The translations under genes were made by a program, and so were the position numbers. Shown piece by piece: positions 25,771 to 33,295 of a DNA stretch of 40,849 nucleotides. Source of the stretch: PUPG01 sp041686485 (lineage in GTDB: Bacteria > Bacteroidota > Bacteroidia > Bacteroidales > UBA7960); contig JAWLDT010000017.1 of assembly GCA_041686485.1 (NCBI GenBank), forward strand, positions 1-40,849, read 5' to 3'. Each line of letters begins with the position of its first letter. Within the stretch, counting starts at the first letter, position 1. Below the pieces are notes generated by a model. It was not told the DNA's origin. It was given only the letters and a program-made list of their open reading frames with translations, and made no database searches.

Positions 25771-26799
25771 ATGATACTTGTAACAGGAGGAACAGGCATT
25801 GTCGGTGCGCATTTGCTGTATGAACTGGCTGCCAGAAATAAAAAGGTACGTGCCCTGAAGCGCGCAGGCAGCAATACAGGCATGGTTGAACGGATGTTTG
25901 ACTGGTATGATCGGGGAAAAGGTGGTGATCTTTTTGGAATGATTGAGTGGATGGATGGTGACATCAATGACCTTACCGGTTTGCAGGAAGCCATGGATGG
26001 CATTCAATCTGTGTATCATTGTGCTGCGATGGTTTCATTTATGCCACAGGACCGCCAGGCCATGATGAAAGCCAATGTTGACGGAACGGCCAACGTGGTA
26101 AATGTTGCTTTGCAGAAGGGGGTCTCCGGGCTTTGCCATTGCAGCAGCGTTGCTGCTCTGGGTCAGCCACAACCGGGTGATGTTATTGATGAAAACCTGG
26201 TTTGGAAAACTTCCGGAAGCCATTCCTGGTATGCCATGAGCAAATATGGTGCTGAACGTGAAGTGTGGCGGGCCTCAGAAGAAGGCCTTAACGTTGTGAT
26301 CGTGAACCCGACCGTGGTGATAGGGCCAGGCGACCCTGCTCGCTCCAGTGCCCAGTTTTACCAGTCTGTTGCCCGGCGCATGAAATTTTATACAAAGGGT
26401 GTCACCGGATTCGTGGATGCCCGTGATGTGGCCACTGCCATGGTCGATCTGTTGGAAAGTCCGGTTGAACGGCAACGTTTTATTCTTAGCAGTGAAAACC
26501 TGTCCTATAAACAGGTCTTTTCCTTATTGGCCAAACATGCTGGTGTGAAACCACCATCTTTTTATGCCGGTCGTTTTATGAGCGGGGTGGCGTGGCGTCT
26601 GGAAGCTTTACGAAGCTTGATCACCCGGAAGAAGCCGCTGCTTTCCAGGGAAACAGCACAAAATGCGCATCACATACGCTATTTCTCGAATCAAAAAGCA
26701 AAAGATACCCTCGGGATAAGGTTCCGGACCATAGATGAAGCGGCGAAAAATACAGCAGGCTTTTTCCGGGAAAACCCTTCACTACTTACAAAGGGATGA
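25771..26799 (+). CDS. NAD-dependent epimerase/dehydratase (extended SDR)
   Basis: A Rossmann-fold oxidoreductase of 342 residues. ILVTGGTGIVGAHLL at the N-terminus binds NAD(P); DGDIND is the adenine-contact region. CHCSSVAAL and Tyr154/Lys158 (WYAMSKYGAE) form the active site, and VIVNPTVVIGPGD is typical of extended SDRs. The substrate might be a sugar nucleotide, a sterol-like or flavonoid-like ketone, or a dihydroflavonol-type compound; I cannot tell. A TTG at 25753 would add six residues, but the promoter element covers that part, so the ATG at 25771 is chosen. It is convergent with lnt, with 3 bp between the stops. Confidence 0.88.
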   Translation: MILVTGGTGIVGAHLLYELAARNKKVRALKRAGSNTGMVERMFDWYDRGKGGDLFGMIEWMDGDINDLTGLQEAMDGIQSVYHCAAMVSFMPQDRQAMMKANVDGTANVVNVALQKGVSGLCHCSSVAALGQPQPGDVIDENLVWKTSGSHSWYAMSKYGAEREVWRASEEGLNVVIVNPTVVIGPGDPARSSAQFYQSVARRMKFYTKGVTGFVDARDVATAMVDLLESPVERQRFILSSENLSYKQVFSLLAKHAGVKPPSFYAGRFMSGVAWRLEALRSLITRKKPLLSRETAQNAHHIRYFSNQKAKDTLGIRFRTIDEAAKNTAGFFRENPSLLTKG

Positions 26800-26802
26800 C
26801 CG

Positions 26803-28431
26803 TTATAATCCTGGTTTTTTTCGGTAAATAATCCATTGGACCAGGATCGATAGCAGGTACAATACAGTGACAAACAGCGCAATCCTGCCCAGGAAGTTTC
26901 CGCGCCGGATAAAAAACGTGTTCTCATCATGTTTGTTCAGGCTGGTGCTCATCGCTTCTCTTTCCCACCAGTCTGTGCTTTTAATAACTTGTCCTTTCTG
27001 GTTAATAAAGGAAGAGATCCCTGTGCTGGCGGAGCGGGCAATACTCTTGCGTGCTTCAACAGCCCTCAGACGGGCATACTGATTGTGTTGCCTGTAGCCG
27101 GGGGTGTCCCGCCACCAGCCGTCGTTGGTGATGATAAACACCAGTTCGGCCCCTTGCCTTATGGAGCCGGCCATAAAATCACCGTAGATTGATTCATAAC
27201 AGACGGCCGGGGCAATTTTTGTTCCATCACCTGTCTCAAAAAGACTTCTGTTTTGCTGTACGCCCAGGCTGCCGGCAATGCCTCCAAAGTGACTTATCAC
27301 TCCCGACAAAGGTTTAAAGAGCCGAAAGTAAGGTATTCGTTCAATGCCGGGAACCAGTTTCGATTTATGGTAGTACTGCACCTCACGTTCTGCTTCGATC
27401 ATAATAGCAGAATTAAATGTGTCGTAATAGTGGTTGGTATTTCTATATGGCCTGGCAGATGGCGTAGCTTCTTCGTCGGTATCATACATTTTGTAAGTGA
27501 AACTGCCCAAAACCCAGATGAGGTCCGGGTATTGCGACAGGTGTTTCCGGATTTGTTTTACTGTATAGTGTGATTCTGCCTCATGCATCCATATTCCACG
27601 GGGGTTGACGCCTTCCGGGGCTACTACAAAACGGGTTTCGGATGTGACCTTTTGGTTAGCCAGCTCGATCAGCCGGTCAACGCGCTCATGAAAGTCGGCC
27701 CGCCCCTGAACAGGCGCGTAGGGATCTTCTGCAGGCTGTATGACCACTATTTCTGCAGGATCTGTTTCTTCTTCATAAGCGAACCAGCTGTGAAAGGATA
27801 TAATGGATGGGATGACGAAGATGGCAAGGGCCAGGAAAAAGTTTCCTTTCATCCGTTTTGTGACCGTTTTTTGTTGAAAATACTGCTTGAAAGCGAAAAA
27901 CAGCATCAGGTTGATGATGAGCACCCAGAGGCTGCCTCCGGCCGTACCGGTGTATTCGTACCATTGTATCCAAGCCGGATTGGCCGCAAACACATTGCCC
28001 AGGTCAAGCCAGCTCCAGCTCAGCTCCCACCTTGCGTGCAGGTATTCAAAGCTTAGCCAGAACAACACAATGGACAAAGGGCCCTGGTTGCCCCGCAGAA
28101 CACGGCGGCTGATATGCATGAGCCACCAGGGGATGGTCATGAAAATGGCGTTCAGGATTACGGCCACGATCATGCCGGGAATCGTTGCATATACAATCCA
28201 CCAGGTGGTTAACAGGTTGAAGACAAAAAAACCAGACCAGGCAAACAGGAAGAACTGTATGGGACGTCCCCCTTTTTGCCGCATAATGAGCAATTCGTCT
28301 AACCAAAGGAGAGGGATAAAGGCAACGAAAGCAAGGAACGGCAATCCCCGCGCCGGCCAGCTTAAAGCCAGCAACAAGCCGGTAAGCAATGCTAAAATTA
28401 ATAGCTGGTGCCTGTGAAACAGTTTTGGCAT
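26803..28431 (-). CDS. lnt: Apolipoprotein N-acyltransferase
   Basis: Lnt adds the third acyl chain to lipoproteins in the inner membrane. From the ATG at 28431 it has 542 residues. About six to eight membrane segments occupy the first 200 residues and one more closes the C-terminus. The nitrilase-like domain carries the Glu-Lys-Cys triad: Glu273 (VVAPEGVN), Lys356 (YHKSKLVPGIERIP) and Cys411 (PAVCYESIYG). An upstream in-frame ATG at 28461 is rejected because a promoter-like TATCTTTA (28457..28450) lies after it. The gene is divergent from a TetR regulator, with a repeated palindromic motif between them. Lipoproteins seen in the window, such as the M19 dipeptidase, would be substrates. Confidence 0.93.
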   Translation of the reverse strand: MPKLFHRHQLLILALLTGLLLALSWPARGLPFLAFVAFIPLLWLDELLIMRQKGGRPIQFFLFAWSGFFVFNLLTTWWIVYATIPGMIVAVILNAIFMTIPWWLMHISRRVLRGNQGPLSIVLFWLSFEYLHARWELSWSWLDLGNVFAANPAWIQWYEYTGTAGGSLWVLIINLMLFFAFKQYFQQKTVTKRMKGNFFLALAIFVIPSIISFHSWFAYEEETDPAEIVVIQPAEDPYAPVQGRADFHERVDRLIELANQKVTSETRFVVAPEGVNPRGIWMHEAESHYTVKQIRKHLSQYPDLIWVLGSFTYKMYDTDEEATPSARPYRNTNHYYDTFNSAIMIEAEREVQYYHKSKLVPGIERIPYFRLFKPLSGVISHFGGIAGSLGVQQNRSLFETGDGTKIAPAVCYESIYGDFMAGSIRQGAELVFIITNDGWWRDTPGYRQHNQYARLRAVEARKSIARSASTGISSFINQKGQVIKSTDWWEREAMSTSLNKHDENTFFIRRGNFLGRIALFVTVLYLLSILVQWIIYRKKPGL

Positions 28432-28449
28432 GAAATTGGTTTTAATGCG

Positions 28450-28457
28450 TAAAGATA
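28450..28457 (-). promoter_or_regulatory. -7-like promoter element of lnt
   Basis: On the minus strand TATCTTTA differs from TAnnTTTG in the last base. It lies 18 bp upstream of the lnt ATG at 28431 and rules out the earlier ATG at 28461. Confidence 0.4.
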
Positions 28458-28466
28458 GCAATAATT

Positions 28467-28489
28467 GTTTTAAACATCGTTTTAAACAT
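28467..28489. promoter_or_regulatory. Candidate TetR operator: two copies of GTTTTAAACAT
   Basis: The 11-bp sequence GTTTTAAACAT occurs twice (28467-28477 and 28479-28489), 12 bp apart. Each copy contains the near-palindrome GTTT-T-AAAC. The pair lies between the -7 elements of lnt (28457..28450) and of the TetR gene (28499-28506), where a bound protein would block both promoters. Binding by the adjacent TetR protein is inference. Confidence 0.5.
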
Positions 28490-28498
28490 GGAAATGAT

Positions 28499-28506
28499 TA
28501 TCTTTG
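28499..28506 (+). promoter_or_regulatory. -7 promoter element of the TetR gene
   Basis: TATCTTTG is an exact TAnnTTTG match 26 bp before the ATG of the TetR gene and just downstream of the repeated palindromic motif. Confidence 0.6.
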
Positions 28507-28532
28507 TATGGTAACCTTTAATAACGTGTATT

Positions 28533-29138
28533 ATGTCAAAAAATACAGAACAAAAAATATTTGATGCTGCCACTGAACTCTTTCTGGAAAAAGGAGTGGA
28601 TCGCACCAGTGTCAGGGAAATCGCATCCAAAGCCGGCATCAACCTGGCTCTGATGAACTACTATTTTCGCAGCAAAGAAAATTTGTTTGATGCCATTTTT
28701 TCAGGGCTTGTAAAGAAGCATTCAGAGCAGCTGATTCGCATCCTTAACAGTGACCTGGCTCTCGATGATAAGATACGTCAGTACGTGAGGGAATATATAG
28801 ATATGCTGTCTGAGAATCCTTTGTTGGTCTCTTTCGTGATGGCCATCTTGCATCGCAGCCAGGAGCAGATCACCGAAATGAAGGCAATCAGTAATCTCTA
28901 TGCGACCGATGAATTTACGCGCCAGCTCATGGAAGAAAGCCATAAGGGAAATATACGGCCGGTTGATCCCACCCAGTTTTTTGTAGATATGTTGTCGCTG
29001 ATTGCTTTTCCTTTTGCCATCAAGCTGTTAATACAGGACAAGCGCAACATGAGCGATGAGGAGTTCGGGGAGTTTATCCGTGCACGAAAAGAGCGTGTGC
29101 CCGACATGCTTATTGAGAGCTTGCGTTTGCGCAAGTGA
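28533..29138 (+). CDS. TetR/AcrR-family transcriptional regulator
   Basis: A 201-residue repressor-type protein. The N-terminal helix-turn-helix spans about residues 5-52 (KIFDAATELFLEKGVDRTSV, REIASKAGINLALMNYYFRS), with the characteristic YYFxSKE at the end of the recognition region. The rest is an all-helical ligand-binding and dimer domain of unknown specificity. It is transcribed divergently from lnt and the shared 101-bp region holds a doubled near-palindrome, so control of itself and possibly lnt is plausible. Its last 29 bases overlap the 3' end of queG on the other strand. Confidence 0.93.
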   Translation: MSKNTEQKIFDAATELFLEKGVDRTSVREIASKAGINLALMNYYFRSKENLFDAIFSGLVKKHSEQLIRILNSDLALDDKIRQYVREYIDMLSENPLLVSFVMAILHRSQEQITEMKAISNLYATDEFTRQLMEESHKGNIRPVDPTQFFVDMLSLIAFPFAIKLLIQDKRNMSDEEFGEFIRARKERVPDMLIESLRLRK

Positions 29139-30054
29139 TATTGTCCATCAACTTTTCATACTTTATCCTGGAAAGGGGGGATTGCGATTTTTTGATGTAT
29201 TTGTTGAACATGGTACGTGTACAGGTTTCCCAGTCGTGGTCTTTCCATTCGGTGATTGCTGAAAGCGGCATCAATCCTGCCACCTGGTGGGGTTTTGCGT
29301 GACGGTTGTGTGGGCAAACCTCCTGGCAGATGTCGCAGCCAAACACCCATCCTTCTGTTTTGTTACGGTAGATATCAGGAATTGGATCATTTAGTTCGAT
29401 GGTAAGATAGGAGATGCATTTCCGTGCATCGAGCTGGCCGGGGGCTATGATAGCTCCGGTAGGACAGGCGTCCATGCATTTTGTGCATGTTCCGCAAAGA
29501 TCTTTCCGGAAAGGTTCATCCGGATGGAGCTCCAGGCTGGTGATCAGCTCTCCAAGAAAGTAATAGCTCCCCTTTCGGGGTAAGATCAAACAGGCATTTT
29601 TGCCTGTGTTTCCCAGGCCGCTTTCTTGTGCCCAGGACCTTTCCAAAACCGGAGCTGAATCAGAAAATATCCGGTAGTTGTGTTCGCCGGCTACGTTACT
29701 GAGTGCATCCGCCAGTTGCTGCAGCTTGTCTTTGATGACCAGGTGGTAGTCCCGGCCATAAGCGTACCTGGCAATACGGTATTTCGTTTCCGCCGGCTGA
29801 TGTTGTGGCGGGTAGTAGTTCATTGCAACCACAACCACCGATTGAGCCCCTTCAACCAATAGACGTGGGTCCAGCCGTTTCTCAAAATGGTTTTTCATGT
29901 AAGACATGCGCCCCTGGTGTTCCTGTGCAAGCCAGTTGGCGAACACCTGTTCATGGCCGGTCAAGGCGTTGGCACGGGCCACCCGGCAGGCATCAAATCC
30001 CAGCTGAGCCGCCTTCTCTTTGAGTATTCGGGTATGATGTTGCGGATCTTTCAA
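29110..30054 (-). CDS. queG: Epoxyqueuosine reductase
   Basis: QueG makes the last step of queuosine tRNA modification, reducing epoxyqueuosine with cobalamin and two 4Fe-4S clusters. All marks are present in 314 residues: the catalytic Asp132 in FSDSAPVLERSWA, ESGLGNTGKN, the first cluster CGTCTKCMDACP (Cys187, 190, 193, 197), Cys213, and the second set CDICQEVCP (Cys240, 243, 247). The only start that keeps the usual N-terminus (KEKAAQLGFDACRVA) is a TTG at 30054, since an in-frame stop lies just upstream. The 3' end overlaps the TetR gene by 29 bp. Upstream is the palindrome-rich intergenic region. Confidence 0.94.
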   Translation of the reverse strand: MKDPQHHTRILKEKAAQLGFDACRVARANALTGHEQVFANWLAQEHQGRMSYMKNHFEKRLDPRLLVEGAQSVVVVAMNYYPPQHQPAETKYRIARYAYGRDYHLVIKDKLQQLADALSNVAGEHNYRIFSDSAPVLERSWAQESGLGNTGKNACLILPRKGSYYFLGELITSLELHPDEPFRKDLCGTCTKCMDACPTGAIIAPGQLDARKCISYLTIELNDPIPDIYRNKTEGWVFGCDICQEVCPHNRHAKPHQVAGLMPLSAITEWKDHDWETCTRTMFNKYIKKSQSPLSRIKYEKLMDNITCANASSQ

Positions 30055-30070
30055 TGTTTATATCTAAACC

Positions 30071-30350
30071 AGCAGGCAGCCCAAGTGCTGCGTCTGCCGC
30101 TGGCCTTTTTTTGTAAATGGCAGGCCGGCCAAGTCCGGCCTGGGCTGCATTGAACCCTTTCAGGGTTCTTGTTTTCCGGGCGTTCCTTATACCCGAATTG
30201 CATTCGGGGCTATTCATATTTAATCCCTTCGGGATTAGAGCTGAGCAGATTCCTTTCTTTAGCTCACAGCTCCCGGGTTGTGACAGGACAAGCCCTGTCA
30301 TTACGGTAGCTTTCCGAAGGGAAGAGGTTGAGGCCGGTTAAGCCCGGCCT
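30071..30350. repeat. Palindrome-rich intergenic element with two hairpin classes
   Basis: The 334-bp gap between queG and ruvB holds a series of perfect short hairpins. Three have 7-bp stems and 3-nt loops: GAACCCT-TTC-AGGGTTC (30152-30168), CCCGAAT-TGC-ATTCGGG (30192-30208) and TAATCCC-TTC-GGGATTA (30221-30237). Four have 6-nt loops of the form NNAAGY: GCAGC-CCAAGT-GCTGC (30076-30091), CAGGCCGG-CCAAGT-CCGGCCTG (30121-30142), TGACAGG-ACAAGC-CCTGTCA (30281-30300) and AGGCCGG-TTAAGC-CCGGCCT (30331-30350). An imperfect stem lies at 30310-30324. No gene is seen in it; open frames across it have no recognisable protein. It looks like an interspersed (REP/BIME-like) element. Confidence 0.75.
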
Positions 30351-30388
30351 GCACTTTTCTTCTTCCTTCCAGCTTCCAGCTTTCTTCC

Positions 30389-31414
30389 CTAATCAAACAG
30401 CGTCTTCCCGCCGGAGGCTTTTACACGTCCGAGATGTTGATAGGCGATCTCGGTTGCTTCACGGCCTCTCGGGGTACGCATGATGTATCCCTCCTGTATC
30501 AGGTAGGGCTCGTACACCTCTTCGATGGTGCCGGCATCCTCTCCCACGGAGGTGGCTACATTGGACAGCCCCACAGGGCCTCCTTTAAATTTGTCGATGA
30601 TGGTGGAAAGGATTTTATTATCCATCTCATCCAGACCGTATTGATCTACATTAAGGGCCGACAAGCCATAAAGGGCTATTTCCATGTTGATGTTGCCGTC
30701 GCCTTTCATCTGAGCAAAGTCCCGTACTCTTCGCAACAACGCGTTGGCAATCCTCGGGGTACCACGGCTTCGCCGGGCAATTTCCCGGGCGGCCTCATCG
30801 GTAATGTCTACACGTAAAATGCCCGCCGACCGTTTGATGATCTGTAGCAATAACTTGGCATCGTAATAGTTGAGGCGTGCGTTGATGCCAAAACGTGCAC
30901 GCAGGGGGGATGTTAGGAGTCCGGATCGTGTAGTGGCGCCAATCAGGGTGAACGGGTTAAGTGAGAGCTGTACACTGCGGGCGTTGGGACCGGTCTCGAT
31001 CATGATATCTATCCGGAAATCTTCCATGGCCGAATAAAGATATTCTTCAACAACCGGACTCAGACGATGAATCTCGTCGACAAATATCACATCGCCGGGT
31101 TCCATGTTGGTGAGCAGCCCAGCCAGGTCGCCTGGCTTGTCAAGCACCGGACCCGATGTGATTTTGATGCCAGCCCCCATCTCATTGGCGATAATATGAG
31201 CGAGGGTGGTTTTGCCAAGACCCGGAGGTCCGTGCAACAACACATGGTCCAAAGCTTCCCCCCGTTGCGAAGCAGCCCCGACAAATACCTTCAGGTTTTC
31301 CACCACCTTGAACTGGCCGGTAAAGCTGGAAAATGTATCCGGCCGCAACGTCTGCTCCAGAATGCGTTCCTCTTTACTCAGCCGGTCAGCGGAGGGGTCC
31401 AGGTTTTCGTTCAT
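30389..31414 (-). CDS. ruvB: Holliday junction branch migration ATPase RuvB
   Basis: RuvB drives branch migration with RuvA during recombination and repair. The 341-residue protein shows the AAA+ Walker A HGPPGLGKTT (residues 61-70), Walker B VIFVDEIHRL, sensor 1 LIGATTRSG, the arginine finger region SPLRARFG, sensor 2 RGTPRIANALLRR, and a C-terminal winged helix (EEVYEPYLIQEGYIMRTPRG). The ATG at 31414 is chosen because the promoter element at 31455..31448 overlaps the earlier ATG at 31450. ruvA is not adjacent, which is common in this phylum. Confidence 0.98.
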   Translation of the reverse strand: MNENLDPSADRLSKEERILEQTLRPDTFSSFTGQFKVVENLKVFVGAASQRGEALDHVLLHGPPGLGKTTLAHIIANEMGAGIKITSGPVLDKPGDLAGLLTNMEPGDVIFVDEIHRLSPVVEEYLYSAMEDFRIDIMIETGPNARSVQLSLNPFTLIGATTRSGLLTSPLRARFGINARLNYYDAKLLLQIIKRSAGILRVDITDEAAREIARRSRGTPRIANALLRRVRDFAQMKGDGNINMEIALYGLSALNVDQYGLDEMDNKILSTIIDKFKGGPVGLSNVATSVGEDAGTIEEVYEPYLIQEGYIMRTPRGREATEIAYQHLGRVKASGGKTLFD

Positions 31415-31447
31415 GAATATCCGGTTATGGTGATGATTTGTGCTATA

Positions 31448-31455
31448 CAAATGTA
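31448..31455 (-). promoter_or_regulatory. -7 promoter element of ruvB
   Basis: On the minus strand TACATTTG is an exact TAnnTTTG match. It overlaps an in-frame ATG at 31450, so translation must begin at the ATG at 31414. Confidence 0.6.
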
Positions 31456-31578
31456 ATAAAATTGCCAGTAAGGTCGTGGATGTTTGCTATTTCTGTTGAT
31501 TATTGATTTAGCATGGAACCGTGTATGTTGATGCCTGTTTGATAGTAGTCATTTGATGGTTTAATAAACGGGAATACG

Positions 31579-31586
31579 TATCTTTG
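31579..31586 (+). promoter_or_regulatory. -7 promoter element of the LuxE-like gene
   Basis: TATCTTTG is an exact TAnnTTTG match 29 bp before the ATG at 31616. A TTTG at 31552-31555 lies 23 bp upstream, slightly beyond the usual -33 spacing. Confidence 0.6.
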
Positions 31587-31615
31587 AATATCATGAATGA
31601 AAGTTGTCAAAACAC

Positions 31616-32611
31616 ATGACTTATACAGCGGATTTGATAAACCGGTTGTTTTCACTGAAGGGAAACTCAGATTTTGATGGTCTTTCCCTTGAGGTGTTTC
31701 GTTTTCAATATGAAAACAACAGGGTGTATCAACAGTTTTGCAAGGCACTGGATTGTTCTCCCGGGACTGTCGATCGTGTTGAGGATATCCCTTTTATGCC
31801 TGTTTCGTTATTCAAGACCCGGCGGGTTGTTTCCTTTGAAGGGGAACCGGATATTGTGTTTAAGAGCTCCGGTACAACGGGGAGTGAGCGGTCAGCGCAT
31901 GCGGTTGCCGATTTGTCTGTGTATGAACAAAGCTTGTTTACATGCTTTCATCAATTTTATGGTCATCCTTCCGGTTATTGTATTCTGGCCTTATTGCCGG
32001 GCTATCTGGAACGCAGTGACTCCTCGCTGGTGTATATGACGCGCCGCCTGATCGAGGAGAGCGGGCATCCGCATAGCGGGTTTTATCTGCATGAGATGCA
32101 AACCCTTTCTGAAACACTGCAGCATCTGATGGAAGGTGGCGAAAAGATTTTCCTGCTTGGGGTAAGCCATGCTTTGCTGGATTTGGCGGAGCAGTATCCC
32201 GGGGCACTTAAAAATGCCATTGTGATGGAAACAGGTGGTATGAAGGGTCGTCGCAGGGAGATAGTCCGTGAAGAGCTGCATAAATGGCTTTCCAATGCTT
32301 TTTCTCAGGAAGATATCCATTCGGAGTATGGTATGACGGAGCTTCTCTCTCAGGCTTACTCCAAAGGTGGCGGGCTTTTTGAATGTCCGCCCTGGATGCG
32401 CATCCTGGTTCGCGACACCAATGATCCGCTGACAGTGAACGAATCCAGACGTGCCGGTGGTATCAATGTGATAGACCTGGCCAATATTTACAGCTGCAGC
32501 TTTATTGCCACGGAAGATATAGGCCGAAAACTCCCTGACGGCAGGTTTGAGGTGATCGGGCGGCTGGATAACAGCGACGTGCGAGGCTGTAACCTGATGG
32601 TGGTAGAATAG
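31616..32611 (+). CDS. LuxE/PaaK-like acyl-activating enzyme
   Basis: A 331-residue adenylate-forming enzyme related to the LuxE acyl-protein synthetase and phenylacetate-CoA ligase. The nucleotide loop is VFKSSGTTGSERSAH (about 80-95). Later blocks are IVMETGGMKGRRREIVREEL, HSEYGMTELLSQAY and FEVIGRLDNSDVRGCNLMV at the C-terminus. LuxE activates a fatty acid and holds it as a thioester, but there are no luxC or luxD partners here, so no luminescence role is implied. A reductase or acyl-carrier partner is also absent nearby. A TTG at 31604 would add four residues. The actual substrate is unknown. It is divergent from ruvB. Confidence 0.8.
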   Translation: MTYTADLINRLFSLKGNSDFDGLSLEVFRFQYENNRVYQQFCKALDCSPGTVDRVEDIPFMPVSLFKTRRVVSFEGEPDIVFKSSGTTGSERSAHAVADLSVYEQSLFTCFHQFYGHPSGYCILALLPGYLERSDSSLVYMTRRLIEESGHPHSGFYLHEMQTLSETLQHLMEGGEKIFLLGVSHALLDLAEQYPGALKNAIVMETGGMKGRRREIVREELHKWLSNAFSQEDIHSEYGMTELLSQAYSKGGGLFECPPWMRILVRDTNDPLTVNESRRAGGINVIDLANIYSCSFIATEDIGRKLPDGRFEVIGRLDNSDVRGCNLMVVE

Positions 32612-32655
32612 AGGCTTATATCCTCTTTTAACAATGTTTTATAAGGAATCCAGGG

Positions 32656-33219
32656 TTAAAACGCCCCCAGGAACCGGAGTAAAAAGTGAAGGGCCGCCAG
32701 CAGGAGGAAGATGCCGCCGAACATGGTGACCCGTTTTGTGAATCCTATCCCGAACTGCTGTCCACCGGCCATACCAGCCAATGTCAGGATAAAAACCGTG
32801 ATGGTGATCAATATCCCGGATAAAACGATTGTCATTGACGTGATGCCAAGTGCAAGTCCTACCAAAAAAGCATCCATGGAGGTAGCCAGCGACAATACCA
32901 CAATCACTTTTGCCTGATTAATATCGAACACCTTGCTTTTTGGATGTCTTTTAACGGCTTCCATAATCATTTTGGATCCGATAATAACTAAAATGATAAA
33001 GGCAATCATGGTTTCGATATTCGCAAACATCGATTGTATTGCGCCGCCAAGCCAATGGCCCAAAAACAAAAGGACCATGTGAGCAAAGGCGAATGCAATG
33101 GCTGTCTTTAGCGGGCTGCCCGGTTTGACCTCACCGGCCAGCGAGCTGTTGGATATGGATATGGCAAAACAATCCATGGCCAAACCCAGAGCCAGAATAA
33201 AAATAACCATTGTTTCCAT
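32656..33219 (-). CDS. mntP: Manganese efflux pump MntP
   Basis: A 187-residue membrane protein with six hydrophobic segments, exporting Mn2+. The two halves carry the repeated motif with membrane aspartates: LGLAMDCFAISISNS (Asp16) and LATSMDAFLVGLALG (Asp116). MntP genes are often controlled by a yybP-ykoY manganese riboswitch, but the 76-bp gap upstream is too short and shows no such fold. The gene follows tryptophanase on the same strand. Confidence 0.94.
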   Translation of the reverse strand: METMVIFILALGLAMDCFAISISNSSLAGEVKPGSPLKTAIAFAFAHMVLLFLGHWLGGAIQSMFANIETMIAFIILVIIGSKMIMEAVKRHPKSKVFDINQAKVIVVLSLATSMDAFLVGLALGITSMTIVLSGILITITVFILTLAGMAGGQQFGIGFTKRVTMFGGIFLLLAALHFLLRFLGAF

Positions 33220-33295
33220 AATATTCGTGTAATGTCAGGTTTATAGTATATTAGGATATCCACATGCGTTTGCCGCTATTGTGATGGTTTTGCCA

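Noticed and set aside
29993..30301. A 102-codon minus-strand ORF across the palindrome region upstream of queG
   Set aside because: Its sequence is simply the translation of the hairpin repeats and it overlaps queG; no protein family is recognisable.
33220..33295. yybP-ykoY manganese riboswitch before mntP
   Set aside because: The gap is only 76 bp and shows no matching paired segments; at most there is a 6-bp hairpin at the tnaA stop.
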